From assembly GCA_964583095.1 (NCBI GenBank), contig CAZOVB010000003.1, positions 1 through 64,000 on the forward strand: a DNA stretch of 64,000 nt. Direction: 5' to 3'. Below, piece after piece: positions 1 through 8,873 of this stretch. The notes under the pieces are model-generated. The model was not told where the DNA came from. It was given only the letters and a program-made list of their open reading frames with translations, and did not search any database. Source of the DNA: CAZOVB01 sp964583095. GTDB taxonomy: Bacteria; Planctomycetota; Phycisphaerae; SM23-33. Numbering within the stretch: position 1 is the stretch's first letter; every line of letters starts with the position of its first letter. Both the position numbers and the translations under genes were made by a program.

Positions 1-92
1 CGGGGAGGTACATTGGAGCTTCCAGCGCGGCCGGGCCGCGTAAGCATACGCGTTTTCAGGAATTTGCAACCTCTAACCAGGAGACTTCAACC

Positions 93-1544
<1,452 letters not shown>

Positions 1545-1570
1545 AGCCCTTCGGGCGCGGAGACCCAACC

Positions 1571-2140
1571 GTGAAACACACAATCCTACCGGCACTTGTT
1601 CTGGCAGCCCTTACGCTCGGACCGGGATGCAAACAGGACGAAGAACCTCTGTCCTTCAAGGCCGAGAACGTCGATCGCATCCTGCTCTACGACGTGCGGA
1701 CCTCCGGACAGGGAGGCTACAACGTCTACGTCGACAAACAGGGACAGGCCTGGGTTCAGGTGGTCGAGCCGGCAGCGGCCTATTTCGGTGAGAAGCAGTA
1801 CAGCTTCCGGATCAGCGATGAGCAGCTGGCCGCCCTGATGAACGCGGCCAGTGATCCCGAACTGGCCAAGCTCGCCCAGCGCAGGAGCCCTGCCAGGCCC
1901 GACGGGAGTACCTCGACGATCGAAATCGCCCTGGATACAGGCGAGACGATCACGATCAGGCGGAATCCGGAGATCGGCGAGCTTCAGCCCTTCGACGCGA
2001 CCTATGAGATTCTGCGAAAGGCGGCCGAGGAATCCCCCCGGACCGACCCGATGTACGAAGGTCGCTTCCGATGGGGTTGGAGGCCTGAAGGATTCGAGAT
2101 CCCGGCCACTCAGCCGGCCCTGCCGCGTGAGCGACAGTAG
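1571..2140 (+). CDS. Small exported or lipid-anchored hypothetical protein
   Basis: This 189-residue protein was not matched to a family. It opens with MKHTILPALVLAALTLGPGC, a short basic start, a hydrophobic core and a Cys at residue 20. That looks like a lipoprotein signal, although the residue three before the Cys is Gly, so the lipobox is weak. The remainder is soluble and mixed alpha/beta in appearance, with no recognised catalytic motif. It lies between gnd and a membrane protein whose GTG start overlaps its last codons, so the two are probably translated together. Confidence 0.75.
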   Translation: MKHTILPALVLAALTLGPGCKQDEEPLSFKAENVDRILLYDVRTSGQGGYNVYVDKQGQAWVQVVEPAAAYFGEKQYSFRISDEQLAALMNAASDPELAKLAQRRSPARPDGSTSTIEIALDTGETITIRRNPEIGELQPFDATYEILRKAAEESPRTDPMYEGRFRWGWRPEGFEIPATQPALPRERQ

Positions 2141-2663
2141 TCCCGGAACTACCGATCAGACCCACCGGGCACGCGCTGCCCGGTGGGTTCTGACGGCCCT
2201 GCTGGGGGCGATCCTGCTCAATGCTCCCGTCTATCTCTGGACGGTGCATCGACAGGGCGGCGTGGCCCTGGGGACCCTCCCAGAGCCAGGCCGCTATTAC
2301 CTGGTCGAAAACCGCCTGATCCGGATGCAGCCCCAACCGGACCCCAAAGACCCAAAACACGGCACGAGCGTCGACAGGCAGACCTGGATCTTCAACCTGT
2401 ACTACACCCTGGCCTCGCGGCTCTCTTTCGTTCTGGGCCTCGGGTGTTTCCTGGTGCTCCTGGCCGAGGCGCTCTATCGTCAGTACTTCCGCAGGGGGCG
2501 GGAAGGGGCCACCGGACAACCGGGCGATTCAGCCAAGTGGTTCGCCCTGAGCGTCCTGGTCTCCTTCTTCGCCCTGGTCGCCTGGGAAGTCGGAGGACAG
2601 GCCGTCAAAGACTTCCATATGTCCCATCTGCGCTACAGCCTGATTCAAAAAGGAAACCTCTAG
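2127..2663 (+). CDS. Three-helix membrane hypothetical protein
   Basis: This is a 178-residue membrane protein of unknown function. The favoured start is the GTG at 2127, which overlaps the end of the preceding gene by 14 bases. The same frame stays open further upstream, but that part reads as a shadow of the upstream gene. Hydrophobic segments lie near residues 20-40, 98-118 and 138-156. Between the first two is a polar, probably extracytoplasmic loop of about 55 residues. The next gene (tagaturonate epimerase) starts 2 bases after the stop, which suggests one operon. Confidence 0.7.
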   Translation: MSDSSPGTTDQTHRARAARWVLTALLGAILLNAPVYLWTVHRQGGVALGTLPEPGRYYLVENRLIRMQPQPDPKDPKHGTSVDRQTWIFNLYYTLASRLSFVLGLGCFLVLLAEALYRQYFRRGREGATGQPGDSAKWFALSVLVSFFALVAWEVGGQAVKDFHMSHLRYSLIQKGNL

Positions 2664-2664
2664 C

Positions 2665-4155
2665 ATGCCTTCCATACAAGAAATCGAATCCGCCACCGAT
2701 CTATGCCTCTACCCCAAGAGCTTTTACCAGACCCAGGGACTGACCCTCTTCCTGGCCAGACGGGGATCGGAAACCTTCGTCGGCTTCCTGGGCAAAAGCC
2801 CCCTGCCCGGCGAGTCGGCCGGGAGCGTCGCCGGCCAGGATGTCACGCTCTGCCACCCCCGCACAGAACTGGCCGAGAAGATCCGCGAGCTTCTGCCCTG
2901 GACAGCCCCCCGCTGCATGGGACTGGCCACCAGCGCCGGGCTCGGAGACCGCCTGGGCCTGGCCACGCCGGGCCATATCCGCGCGATCCGCAGCACCTCC
3001 GTCAAGCCCTACCTGGCCCAGCAGTCCATCCGCGAGATGACCCGCACCTCCCGAACGCCCCAGCAGGTCATGGACTGCGCGACCTTCGGCGTCCTGCAGG
3101 AAGGGTTCGAAGAGGGCTTCGGCTCCGACGCCGATCACCTCCAGCAGCCCGAGGATATCGACGCCACCGCATCTGTGGGCTTTACCATGTTCACCATCGA
3201 CCCGGGACTCCACGTGGTCAACCAGGCCGACGAAGCCACCGCCCAAGAGCTGGGCAAAGCCTATTCGGCGATGGACAAAACCTTCGAGACGCTCGAAATC
3301 CGCCCCGACGAGCTCCAGGGGGCCTACGTGGACAAGACCTTCCCGCTGGAAGAGGGCAGCGAGATCCGCTTCTCGACCGAAACCTTCCTGCGGGCGGCGG
3401 TGAAGTACGGCAGCGCCGTGGCCCACACCGTCAACATGTTCCGCCACCTGAGCGACACGGCCCCGGGGCGGTTCGAACTGGAGGTCTCGGTGGATGAGAC
3501 CGAGGCCCCGACCAGCCCGGCCGAGCATTACTTCTTCGCAAACGAACTCAAACGCCTCGGCGTAAAGTGGATCTCGATGGCCCCGCGTTTCGTGGGCCGA
3601 TTCGAAAAAGGCGTCGACTACATCGGCGACCTCGACGCGTTCCGCAAGAGCTTTTCCCGTCACGTGGCGGTCATGCGGACGCTGGGGCCCTACAAGATGT
3701 CCATCCACTCCGGCAGCGACAAGTTCAGCATCTATCCGATCGTGGTCGAAGAAGCCGGCGGACTGGTGCATCTCAAGACCGCCGGCACGAGCTATCTCGA
3801 AGCCCTTCGGGCCATTGCGAAAATTCAGCCCGAGCTCTACCGGGAGATCCTGGATTTCGCCCGCGACCGCTACGAGACCGACAAGGCGACGTATCACGTC
3901 TCGGCCGACGTCTCGAAAGTTCCGCCCGCCTCGGATCTTGGCGACGAGCAGTTGCCCGCCCTGCTGGATGATTTCGATGCCCGCCAGGTCTTCCACGTGA
4001 CGTTCGGCTCGGTTCTGACCGCCGGGCAGGGCGAGCAATTTCGCCCCCGGATCTACGAGGCACTGGAATCCCATCAGCAGCAGCATTACGATTTCCTCCA
4101 AAAGCATCTGGGTCGCCATGTAGACCCTCTCGCCTCGGGCACCAGCCCGGGCTGA
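2665..4155 (+). CDS. uxaE: Tagaturonate epimerase (UxaE family)
   Basis: This 496-residue protein resembles the UxaE family, which epimerises D-tagaturonate to D-fructuronate at C3 and so links galacturonate to the glucuronate branch of hexuronate catabolism. Supporting segments are FTMFTIDPGLHVVN near residue 175 and KMSIHSGSDKFSIYP near residue 350, whose conserved His and acidic residues suit a metal-dependent sugar-acid enzyme. An AAGGA ribosome site sits about 11 bases before the ATG. The SDR that follows would reduce the product. The assignment is from family resemblance; no search was run. Confidence 0.85.
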   Translation: MPSIQEIESATDLCLYPKSFYQTQGLTLFLARRGSETFVGFLGKSPLPGESAGSVAGQDVTLCHPRTELAEKIRELLPWTAPRCMGLATSAGLGDRLGLATPGHIRAIRSTSVKPYLAQQSIREMTRTSRTPQQVMDCATFGVLQEGFEEGFGSDADHLQQPEDIDATASVGFTMFTIDPGLHVVNQADEATAQELGKAYSAMDKTFETLEIRPDELQGAYVDKTFPLEEGSEIRFSTETFLRAAVKYGSAVAHTVNMFRHLSDTAPGRFELEVSVDETEAPTSPAEHYFFANELKRLGVKWISMAPRFVGRFEKGVDYIGDLDAFRKSFSRHVAVMRTLGPYKMSIHSGSDKFSIYPIVVEEAGGLVHLKTAGTSYLEALRAIAKIQPELYREILDFARDRYETDKATYHVSADVSKVPPASDLGDEQLPALLDDFDARQVFHVTFGSVLTAGQGEQFRPRIYEALESHQQQHYDFLQKHLGRHVDPLASGTSPG

Positions 4156-4172
4156 GGCCCAGGCGACAGGCT

Positions 4173-4190
4173 GGCCCGAAATCGGGCTTG
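4173..4190 (+). terminator. Weak hairpin after uxaE
   Basis: A perfect GCCCG/CGGGC stem with an AAAT loop follows the uxaE stop and leads into TTGTT. The short stem and broken T-run make it at best a partial terminator before the downstream reductase. Confidence 0.3.
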
Positions 4191-4254
4191 TTCGTCGACT
4201 CGATGCAACATCCACACCACCACCAGGCAGCACCAGCCATGGAAAGGAACCATT

Positions 4255-5073
4255 GTGACTGACAATCTCTTCAGCGTGCAGGGCAAGCGAATTGCCATAA
4301 CCGGCGGGGCCGGCGTACTTTGCGGTGAAATGGCCAAGGCCCTGGCCCAGCGCGGCGCTCGCGTGGCCCTGCTGGACTTCAACTACGAGGGCGCTCAGGA
4401 ACTGGCTGAGAAAATCGTCTCCGACGGCGGCGAGGCCGTCGCGGTCAAGGTCAACGTGCTGGAAAAGGACGAGATCCAGGCCGCCTATGACCAGACCGTC
4501 GACGCCCTGGGCGGGGTGGACGTGCTCATCAACGGCGCCGGCGGAAACAAGAAGGAAGCCACCTGCACCCCGCCAACGACCTTTTTTGAGCTGGATGCCG
4601 ACGCGATTCGTTGGGTCTTCGACCTCAACTGCCTCGGAACCATGCTCCCCTGCCAGATTTTCGGCAAGGCGATGGCCGAAAACGGGGCCGGCACGATCAT
4701 CAACGTCAGCTCCATGAATGCCTTCCGTCCGTTGACGCGGATCGCCGCCTATTCCGGGGCCAAGGCGGCCATCAGCAACTTCACCCAGTGGCTGGCGGTG
4801 TACATGGCCCAGAATCACTCGGTAGACCTTCGGGTTAATGCCATTGCGCCCGGTTTTTTCCTTACGGAGCAGAATCGTTTCCTCCTGACGGACGAAAATG
4901 GTAATCTGACACCCCGAGGCCGGCAGATCGTGGATCACACCCCGGCTGGACGCTTCGGCAAACCCGAGGAATTGATCGGCACGCTGGTCTGGTTGATCAG
5001 CGACGCGGCAAAATTTGTGACCGGAACCGTCATTCCTGTCGACGGAGGATTCAATGCCTACTCGGGTGTCTGA
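4255..5073 (+). CDS. SDR-family oxidoreductase, probable fructuronate/mannonate oxidoreductase
   Basis: This 272-residue classical short-chain dehydrogenase has the nucleotide-binding segment ITGGAGVLCGEMA near the N-terminus, NGAGG for structural stability, catalytic Ser in NVSSMNAF, and the YSGAK Tyr/Lys pair. Insertions such as NKKEATCTPPTTFF match the D-mannonate oxidoreductase-like SDR subgroup. Directly after uxaE, the simplest role is reduction of fructuronate to mannonate, as in Thermotoga-type hexuronate pathways. That substrate is inferred from context. The start is a GTG with GGAAAGGA 7 bases upstream. Confidence 0.85.
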   Translation: MTDNLFSVQGKRIAITGGAGVLCGEMAKALAQRGARVALLDFNYEGAQELAEKIVSDGGEAVAVKVNVLEKDEIQAAYDQTVDALGGVDVLINGAGGNKKEATCTPPTTFFELDADAIRWVFDLNCLGTMLPCQIFGKAMAENGAGTIINVSSMNAFRPLTRIAAYSGAKAAISNFTQWLAVYMAQNHSVDLRVNAIAPGFFLTEQNRFLLTDENGNLTPRGRQIVDHTPAGRFGKPEELIGTLVWLISDAAKFVTGTVIPVDGGFNAYSGV

Positions 5074-5089
5074 CGATATGTAGTACGAC

Positions 5090-6241
5090 ATGAGAAGATA
5101 TCGCCCCCCGCGGAACAAACCCGATCGCTCCGAAGCTGCTTTTCCCGGCGTCCTGCTGCGCCTGGCAGCGATGCTGTTCGTCTCCGGGCTCGCACTGGCT
5201 GGCTGCAACTCGTCAGCTACACTGGGAAAGATCACCCAGCCGGGTCCGTCGCCGGTCCAGACCAACAGCGACCTGCCAGACTGGCACCGCAGCGAACTTC
5301 TGTACCTCTCGGCCGACGGGGCGGAAAGAGTATACGTGCAGATGGACTGCGTGGCGGGCGCCTGTCCCACACGCGCCGAACGCGACGCCATGGAGACCTT
5401 CCTGCGAAGACATCTGCCCGTCGAGAAGCGGATCCTCTTCGACCACAAACCGGCCATCGACCGCCGCATGGCCACCGGACGCGACGAGATCCAATTGGCC
5501 CTGCACCGGATGAAGATGCCCTCTCATCTGGATGACGGGAAGACCGCGTACATCTATCTCCTGTTCTACGATTCGGCCCTTACAGGCGATCAGAGCATCG
5601 AGGCCGACCCGCCCCGGCGCCCCTACGTGCGGGTGGATTATCCCAGCGCGGTGTTCGTGGACATGGCCTACTGGACCCAGCGGAACCGCGCGGTGCTGGC
5701 TTCTGCCCTGAAGCACGAGCTGGGTCACGTCCTGGGGCTGACCAAGAACGACGACCACGGCGACGGTTCGCACTGCAAGCACCCGCTGTGCATCTCGTAT
5801 CCCTATCTGCGGGTGCCCGAGGAGGGCAAGCGGCCCATCCAGCAGGGACTCTGCCGAGACTGCCTGGCCGACCTGCAAGACTACCGCAATCGCCCCGCCC
5901 CGCCGGAGCTTTCCTTCCAAGGCCCCGTCCTGGTCCGCAAAGCCCGCGGGTACCGCGTGGCCTCCCTGCCCGGATATACGCGAATGCTCATCGATGCCGA
6001 CAAATCCCAGCCCGATTGCCGCGAGGTGGCCATCGAGGCACGCCGGTTCGCCGCGACCCGGTCCGGCCTGGCCGACAAGTGTCACTGCTCCCTGGATACC
6101 GGCAAGCTTTCCCTGCGCGACGAAAACCAGAAGCAGAAGATGCTCTGGGCCCTGCTGGAAGCACGACGCGACCCCGACGCCACCATCGCCGACCTGGCCC
6201 GAAAGCTCTACAGCAAGCTGCTCCAAGCCTCGGAGAGATAG
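5090..6241 (+). CDS. Metzincin-like zinc metallopeptidase lipoprotein
   Basis: This 383-residue protein has a basic N-terminus, a hydrophobic segment and a lipobox ending LALAGC with Cys39, so it is probably membrane-anchored outside the cytoplasm. The core motif is KHELGHVLG at residues 208-216, with HExxH then Gly as in metzincins. The third metal ligand expected three residues after the Gly is a Lys. An expanded loop instead offers D221, D222, H223 and H228. Cys229, Cys234, Cys255 and Cys258 follow with spacing close to the archaemetzincin zinc site, but the expected Met is replaced. No Shine-Dalgarno is obvious. It starts 16 bases after the SDR gene. Confidence 0.65.
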   Translation: MRRYRPPRNKPDRSEAAFPGVLLRLAAMLFVSGLALAGCNSSATLGKITQPGPSPVQTNSDLPDWHRSELLYLSADGAERVYVQMDCVAGACPTRAERDAMETFLRRHLPVEKRILFDHKPAIDRRMATGRDEIQLALHRMKMPSHLDDGKTAYIYLLFYDSALTGDQSIEADPPRRPYVRVDYPSAVFVDMAYWTQRNRAVLASALKHELGHVLGLTKNDDHGDGSHCKHPLCISYPYLRVPEEGKRPIQQGLCRDCLADLQDYRNRPAPPELSFQGPVLVRKARGYRVASLPGYTRMLIDADKSQPDCREVAIEARRFAATRSGLADKCHCSLDTGKLSLRDENQKQKMLWALLEARRDPDATIADLARKLYSKLLQASER

Positions 6242-6250
6242 AGCGAAGCA

Positions 6251-6270
6251 GAGGCCGGGCCACAGGCCTC
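6251..6270. terminator. Hairpin between convergent genes
   Basis: A GAGGCC/GGCCTC stem with an 8-base loop lies in the 66-base space between the convergent metallopeptidase and SecD P1-like genes. No T-run follows on either strand, so termination is only suggested by position. Confidence 0.35.
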
Positions 6271-6307
6271 GCTCCCGCGCCGGCTTGGCAGAATTGCTGC
6301 GCCATTC

Positions 6308-7117
6308 TCAGGCGGCGCTTCGCGACCTGCCTCTTATCGTCACGACAACCGCAGCCAGGATCGCCAGGAGCACCACCGCCCCGGCCCCGATTATCCAGGG
6401 CCAGACGCCCCAGCGGTCTTCTGCCGGCCAGGCCCGCATGTCCGCTCGCAGGATCCCTGCGATCCGATTGGCCTCTTCCTCGCTGAAGTTCCCTGTGATC
6501 AGACCTCTTCGCGCCAGCCGGTCTTGAACCATCGGGGCCGAGTACACCCTGCCATCCAGGACAATCGCAAGATTCCGCTCGATGTTCTCCCCGGTCAACT
6601 CTCCAAGGAGTTCCCCGCCCTTCGAATCCAGGACGAACTCGACGGCCGGGGCCCCAAACCGATCAAAGGTCAAACTTGCCTCGATAACGGCCCAGTTCTT
6701 TTCCGGATCTTCGGAGTGCACCATCACAAGCGAAGGTCTGTCTGCCAGGAGAACATATCCCCTGTCGCCGGGTCCCTTTGCGACAATCAACCGGGAATCG
6801 CGGAACTCCTCCATTACTCCGCGAAGGGGGAACCACCGAAACCTGCCGTGCTCCCGCGAGGCCATCTTCCCTTCCTCCTGAAGCACCCGGACAAAGCCAT
6901 CCCTCTGCTGGGGACTGATCAGCGGCTCGGGTCCCAAGTCCTCGACCATCTCGGGCATCCGCGGAGCCACGCGCAACTGCAGCCCGCCTCGCTGGCCCAA
7001 CTGCCGCTTGGCCTCCGGAGGCTCTCGATCCGCCTCCTGGGCCCAGCCGTGAGAGCAAAGGCACAGACCGATCAAACCGATCAGCCACAGGGCGGGATTA
7101 GCAGCAAATGCCTTCAT
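6308..7117 (-). CDS. Exported single-span protein with a SecD P1-head-like domain
   Basis: This 269-residue protein has a signal peptide ending SHGWAQ near residue 27. A central domain near residues 150-235 resembles the periplasmic P1 head of SecD: LTFDRFGAPAVEFVLDSKGG, then NLAIVLDGRVYSAP, then ITGNFSEEEANRI. A single hydrophobic span lies near residues 240-262 with a basic tail. The six-helix SecD/SecF channel is absent, so it is not a translocon subunit in the usual form. The ATG at 7117 has AGGAGGT 6 bases upstream and is preferred over an adjacent TTG. It diverges from the Arg/Asp-repeat gene. Confidence 0.7.
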   Translation of the reverse strand: MKAFAANPALWLIGLIGLCLCSHGWAQEADREPPEAKRQLGQRGGLQLRVAPRMPEMVEDLGPEPLISPQQRDGFVRVLQEEGKMASREHGRFRWFPLRGVMEEFRDSRLIVAKGPGDRGYVLLADRPSLVMVHSEDPEKNWAVIEASLTFDRFGAPAVEFVLDSKGGELLGELTGENIERNLAIVLDGRVYSAPMVQDRLARRGLITGNFSEEEANRIAGILRADMRAWPAEDRWGVWPWIIGAGAVVLLAILAAVVVTIRGRSRSAA

Positions 7118-7424
7118 CAAACCACCTCCTGAGGGGAAAATCCTTCCCCGTCCGCTGGACGTTGAACACCCAAGCCCGAATCGGGTCCGAGCACAACCCT
7201 TTGTCGCAAATCAGTATACCACCCGGGGCCTCGTTCTCAACCCGCAGGAGAATGAAACCAGGGGGTGGCTTTTTGCAGGCGAGACGGTTTTTCTTCTCCC
7301 GTCTCATCTTCCTCTCATCGACCGTTTCGTAGGATAGGGGCGTAATGGGCGAACGGTTCCCGCCCATTGACCTGGCCACACCGGCCGATTCGAAGTGGAA
7401 CCAGACTGCAACTGGGAGAAAATC
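7118..7424. other. 307-base divergent intergenic region
   Basis: This region separates the SecD P1-like gene (leftward) from the Arg/Asp-repeat gene (rightward). It holds a good leftward promoter candidate at 7213-7240 and a GAGACGG/CCGTCTC hairpin at 7281-7305. No convincing rightward promoter was seen. No coding potential is supported. Confidence 0.6.
7213..7240 (-). promoter_or_regulatory. Sigma70-like promoter for the SecD P1-like gene
   Basis: Read on the minus strand, TTGAGA is followed after 16 bases by TATACT, about 95 bases before the start codon. Confidence 0.5.
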
Positions 7425-8102
7425 ATGAAGGCAAAATCGAAACTGGCATTGATTCTGGCACTCACAGCCATCCTGGGGCTCTCCGGGGCCCTGATGGCCG
7501 ATGACGAAGACGACCGGACGGAAGGACCCAGAAGGCGCTACCCCGGCTGGCAGCAAGGCCGCCAGGGCCAGCAGCAGCGCTCCGGTGAGCGCGGGCCCGG
7601 AATGCGACGCGACCGTGAGCGGGACGATGACGATCAGCGCGACGGCGACCGCCGCCAGGGCCCCCGGATGCGAAGACCCGGCATGGGCATGGAAATGGGA
7701 CGCCAGGGGACGACGATCATCGAAGTCAACGGCCAGCGCTTCCTGATCCGCATCATCCCCCTGCCCTCCCGTGAAGGCGACCAAGGCGAGCGAGGCAGAG
7801 GCCGAGGCATGCGCGACAGCGACCAAGGCCGCCGCCCCGGGCAACGTTTCCGCGACCGCGACGATGACGAAGATGACGACCGGCGTCCGGGACGACGCTT
7901 CCGCGACCGGGACGATGACGAAGACGGCGAGGCTGTCCGCAGGCGACCTTCCCGACGTTTCCGCGACCGCGACAACGACGAGGATGAAGACGACCGCCGC
8001 CCCCGCCGCATGCGCGATGACCGCCAAGGCCGCGACGGGCCTCCCCCCTGGGCCCGGCGTGCCCATCGCCGCGACCGCGACGAGGAAGAAGAAGACGACT
8101 GA
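7425..8102 (+). CDS. Secreted Arg/Asp-rich repeat protein
   Basis: This 225-residue protein has a clear signal peptide (residues 1-25, ending GALMA). The mature part is dominated by Arg, Asp and Gly. At residues 141-195 there are three copies of a unit of the form RFRDRDDDED followed by a basic spacer. A short ordinary-looking patch, TTIIEVNGQRFLIRIIPL near residues 96-113, may be the only folded element. The ATG at 7425 has GGGAGA upstream; an in-frame GTG at 7395 would disrupt the signal peptide. No known family was recognised. It precedes a two-component system whose sensor contains a related charged stretch. Confidence 0.7.
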   Translation: MKAKSKLALILALTAILGLSGALMADDEDDRTEGPRRRYPGWQQGRQGQQQRSGERGPGMRRDRERDDDDQRDGDRRQGPRMRRPGMGMEMGRQGTTIIEVNGQRFLIRIIPLPSREGDQGERGRGRGMRDSDQGRRPGQRFRDRDDDEDDDRRPGRRFRDRDDDEDGEAVRRRPSRRFRDRDNDEDEDDRRPRRMRDDRQGRDGPPPWARRAHRRDRDEEEEDD

Positions 8103-8146
8103 GCCGCTGGACGTTATCATGGACGACCAGGTCGATTCCAATCACC

Positions 8147-8180
8147 GGCCGCCGGAGACAACCGTATGTCTCCGGCGGCC
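8147..8180 (+). terminator. Strong 14-bp hairpin upstream of the response regulator
   Basis: A perfect 14-base inverted repeat, GGCCGCCGGAGACA with its complement, encloses a 6-base loop (ACCGTA). It lies between the repeat protein and the response regulator. There is no T-run, so it may act as an mRNA-stabilising or attenuating structure instead of a simple terminator. Confidence 0.5.
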
Positions 8181-8203
8181 TGTGCAATCTTCAGAGCCAG
8201 CCG

Positions 8204-8872
8204 ATGCGTGCACTGCTTGTGGAAGATTATGAGCCGCTTCGCCGGTCCCTCCACCAGGGGATCCGCGAGGCGGGCTATGCCATTGACGTTGCCGCCGACG
8301 GCGAGGAAGGCTTCTGGTACGCCCGGAACAACCCCTACGACGTCATTGTCCTGGACTTGATGCTGCCCAAACTCGACGGCCTGAGCCTTCTGCAGCAACT
8401 GCGGGATTCCGGCTCCAAGACGCCGGTGCTCATCCTCACCGCCCGCGACGCGGTGGAGGATCGCGTCAAGGGCCTGGACACCGGGGCCGACGACTACCTC
8501 ACCAAGCCCTTCGCCCTGGAAGAGCTTCTGGCCAGGATGCGGGCACTGGTCCGCCGCAAGTACGACAAGTCCCAGACCCTCCTCCAGGTCGGATCGCTCC
8601 ACCTGGATACCTCTGCCAAACGGGTACATCGCGACGGAGAGGAAATCCAGCTCACCGCCCGGGAATACTCCCTTCTGGAATACCTGGCCCGGCGGGCGGG
8701 GCAGACCGTCAGCCGAACCGAAATCTGGGACCACCTCTACGAATTCGACAGCAGTGCCACCAGCAATGTGGTCGACGTCTATATCGGCTACCTTCGACGC
8801 AAGCTGGACCCTCCCGGGCAGGGGAGCCTGATCCGCACCGTCCGGGGCCAGGGATATCGCCTGGGAGAATGA
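8204..8872 (+). CDS. OmpR/PhoB-family response regulator
   Basis: This 222-residue transcription factor has an N-terminal receiver domain (residues 1-115) with the acidic pair in LLVEDYE, phosphoacceptor Asp in VLDLMLPKLDG, switch Thr in ILTARD and Lys in YLTKPF. A C-terminal winged helix follows (about 125-220), ending VVDVYIGYLRRKLD and TVRGQGYRLG. It would bind promoter DNA when phosphorylated by the kinase encoded one base downstream. The pair resembles metal- or envelope-responsive systems such as CusRS or TctDE. The repeat-protein gene just upstream is a plausible target. Confidence 0.95.
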   Translation: MRALLVEDYEPLRRSLHQGIREAGYAIDVAADGEEGFWYARNNPYDVIVLDLMLPKLDGLSLLQQLRDSGSKTPVLILTARDAVEDRVKGLDTGADDYLTKPFALEELLARMRALVRRKYDKSQTLLQVGSLHLDTSAKRVHRDGEEIQLTAREYSLLEYLARRAGQTVSRTEIWDHLYEFDSSATSNVVDVYIGYLRRKLDPPGQGSLIRTVRGQGYRLGE

Positions 8873-8873
8873 A

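Noticed and set aside
2701..5475. Very long minus-strand open frame (about 920 codons) spanning uxaE and the SDR gene
   Set aside because: It lies opposite two well-supported genes, its translation lacks any domain, and such frames are common in GC-rich DNA.
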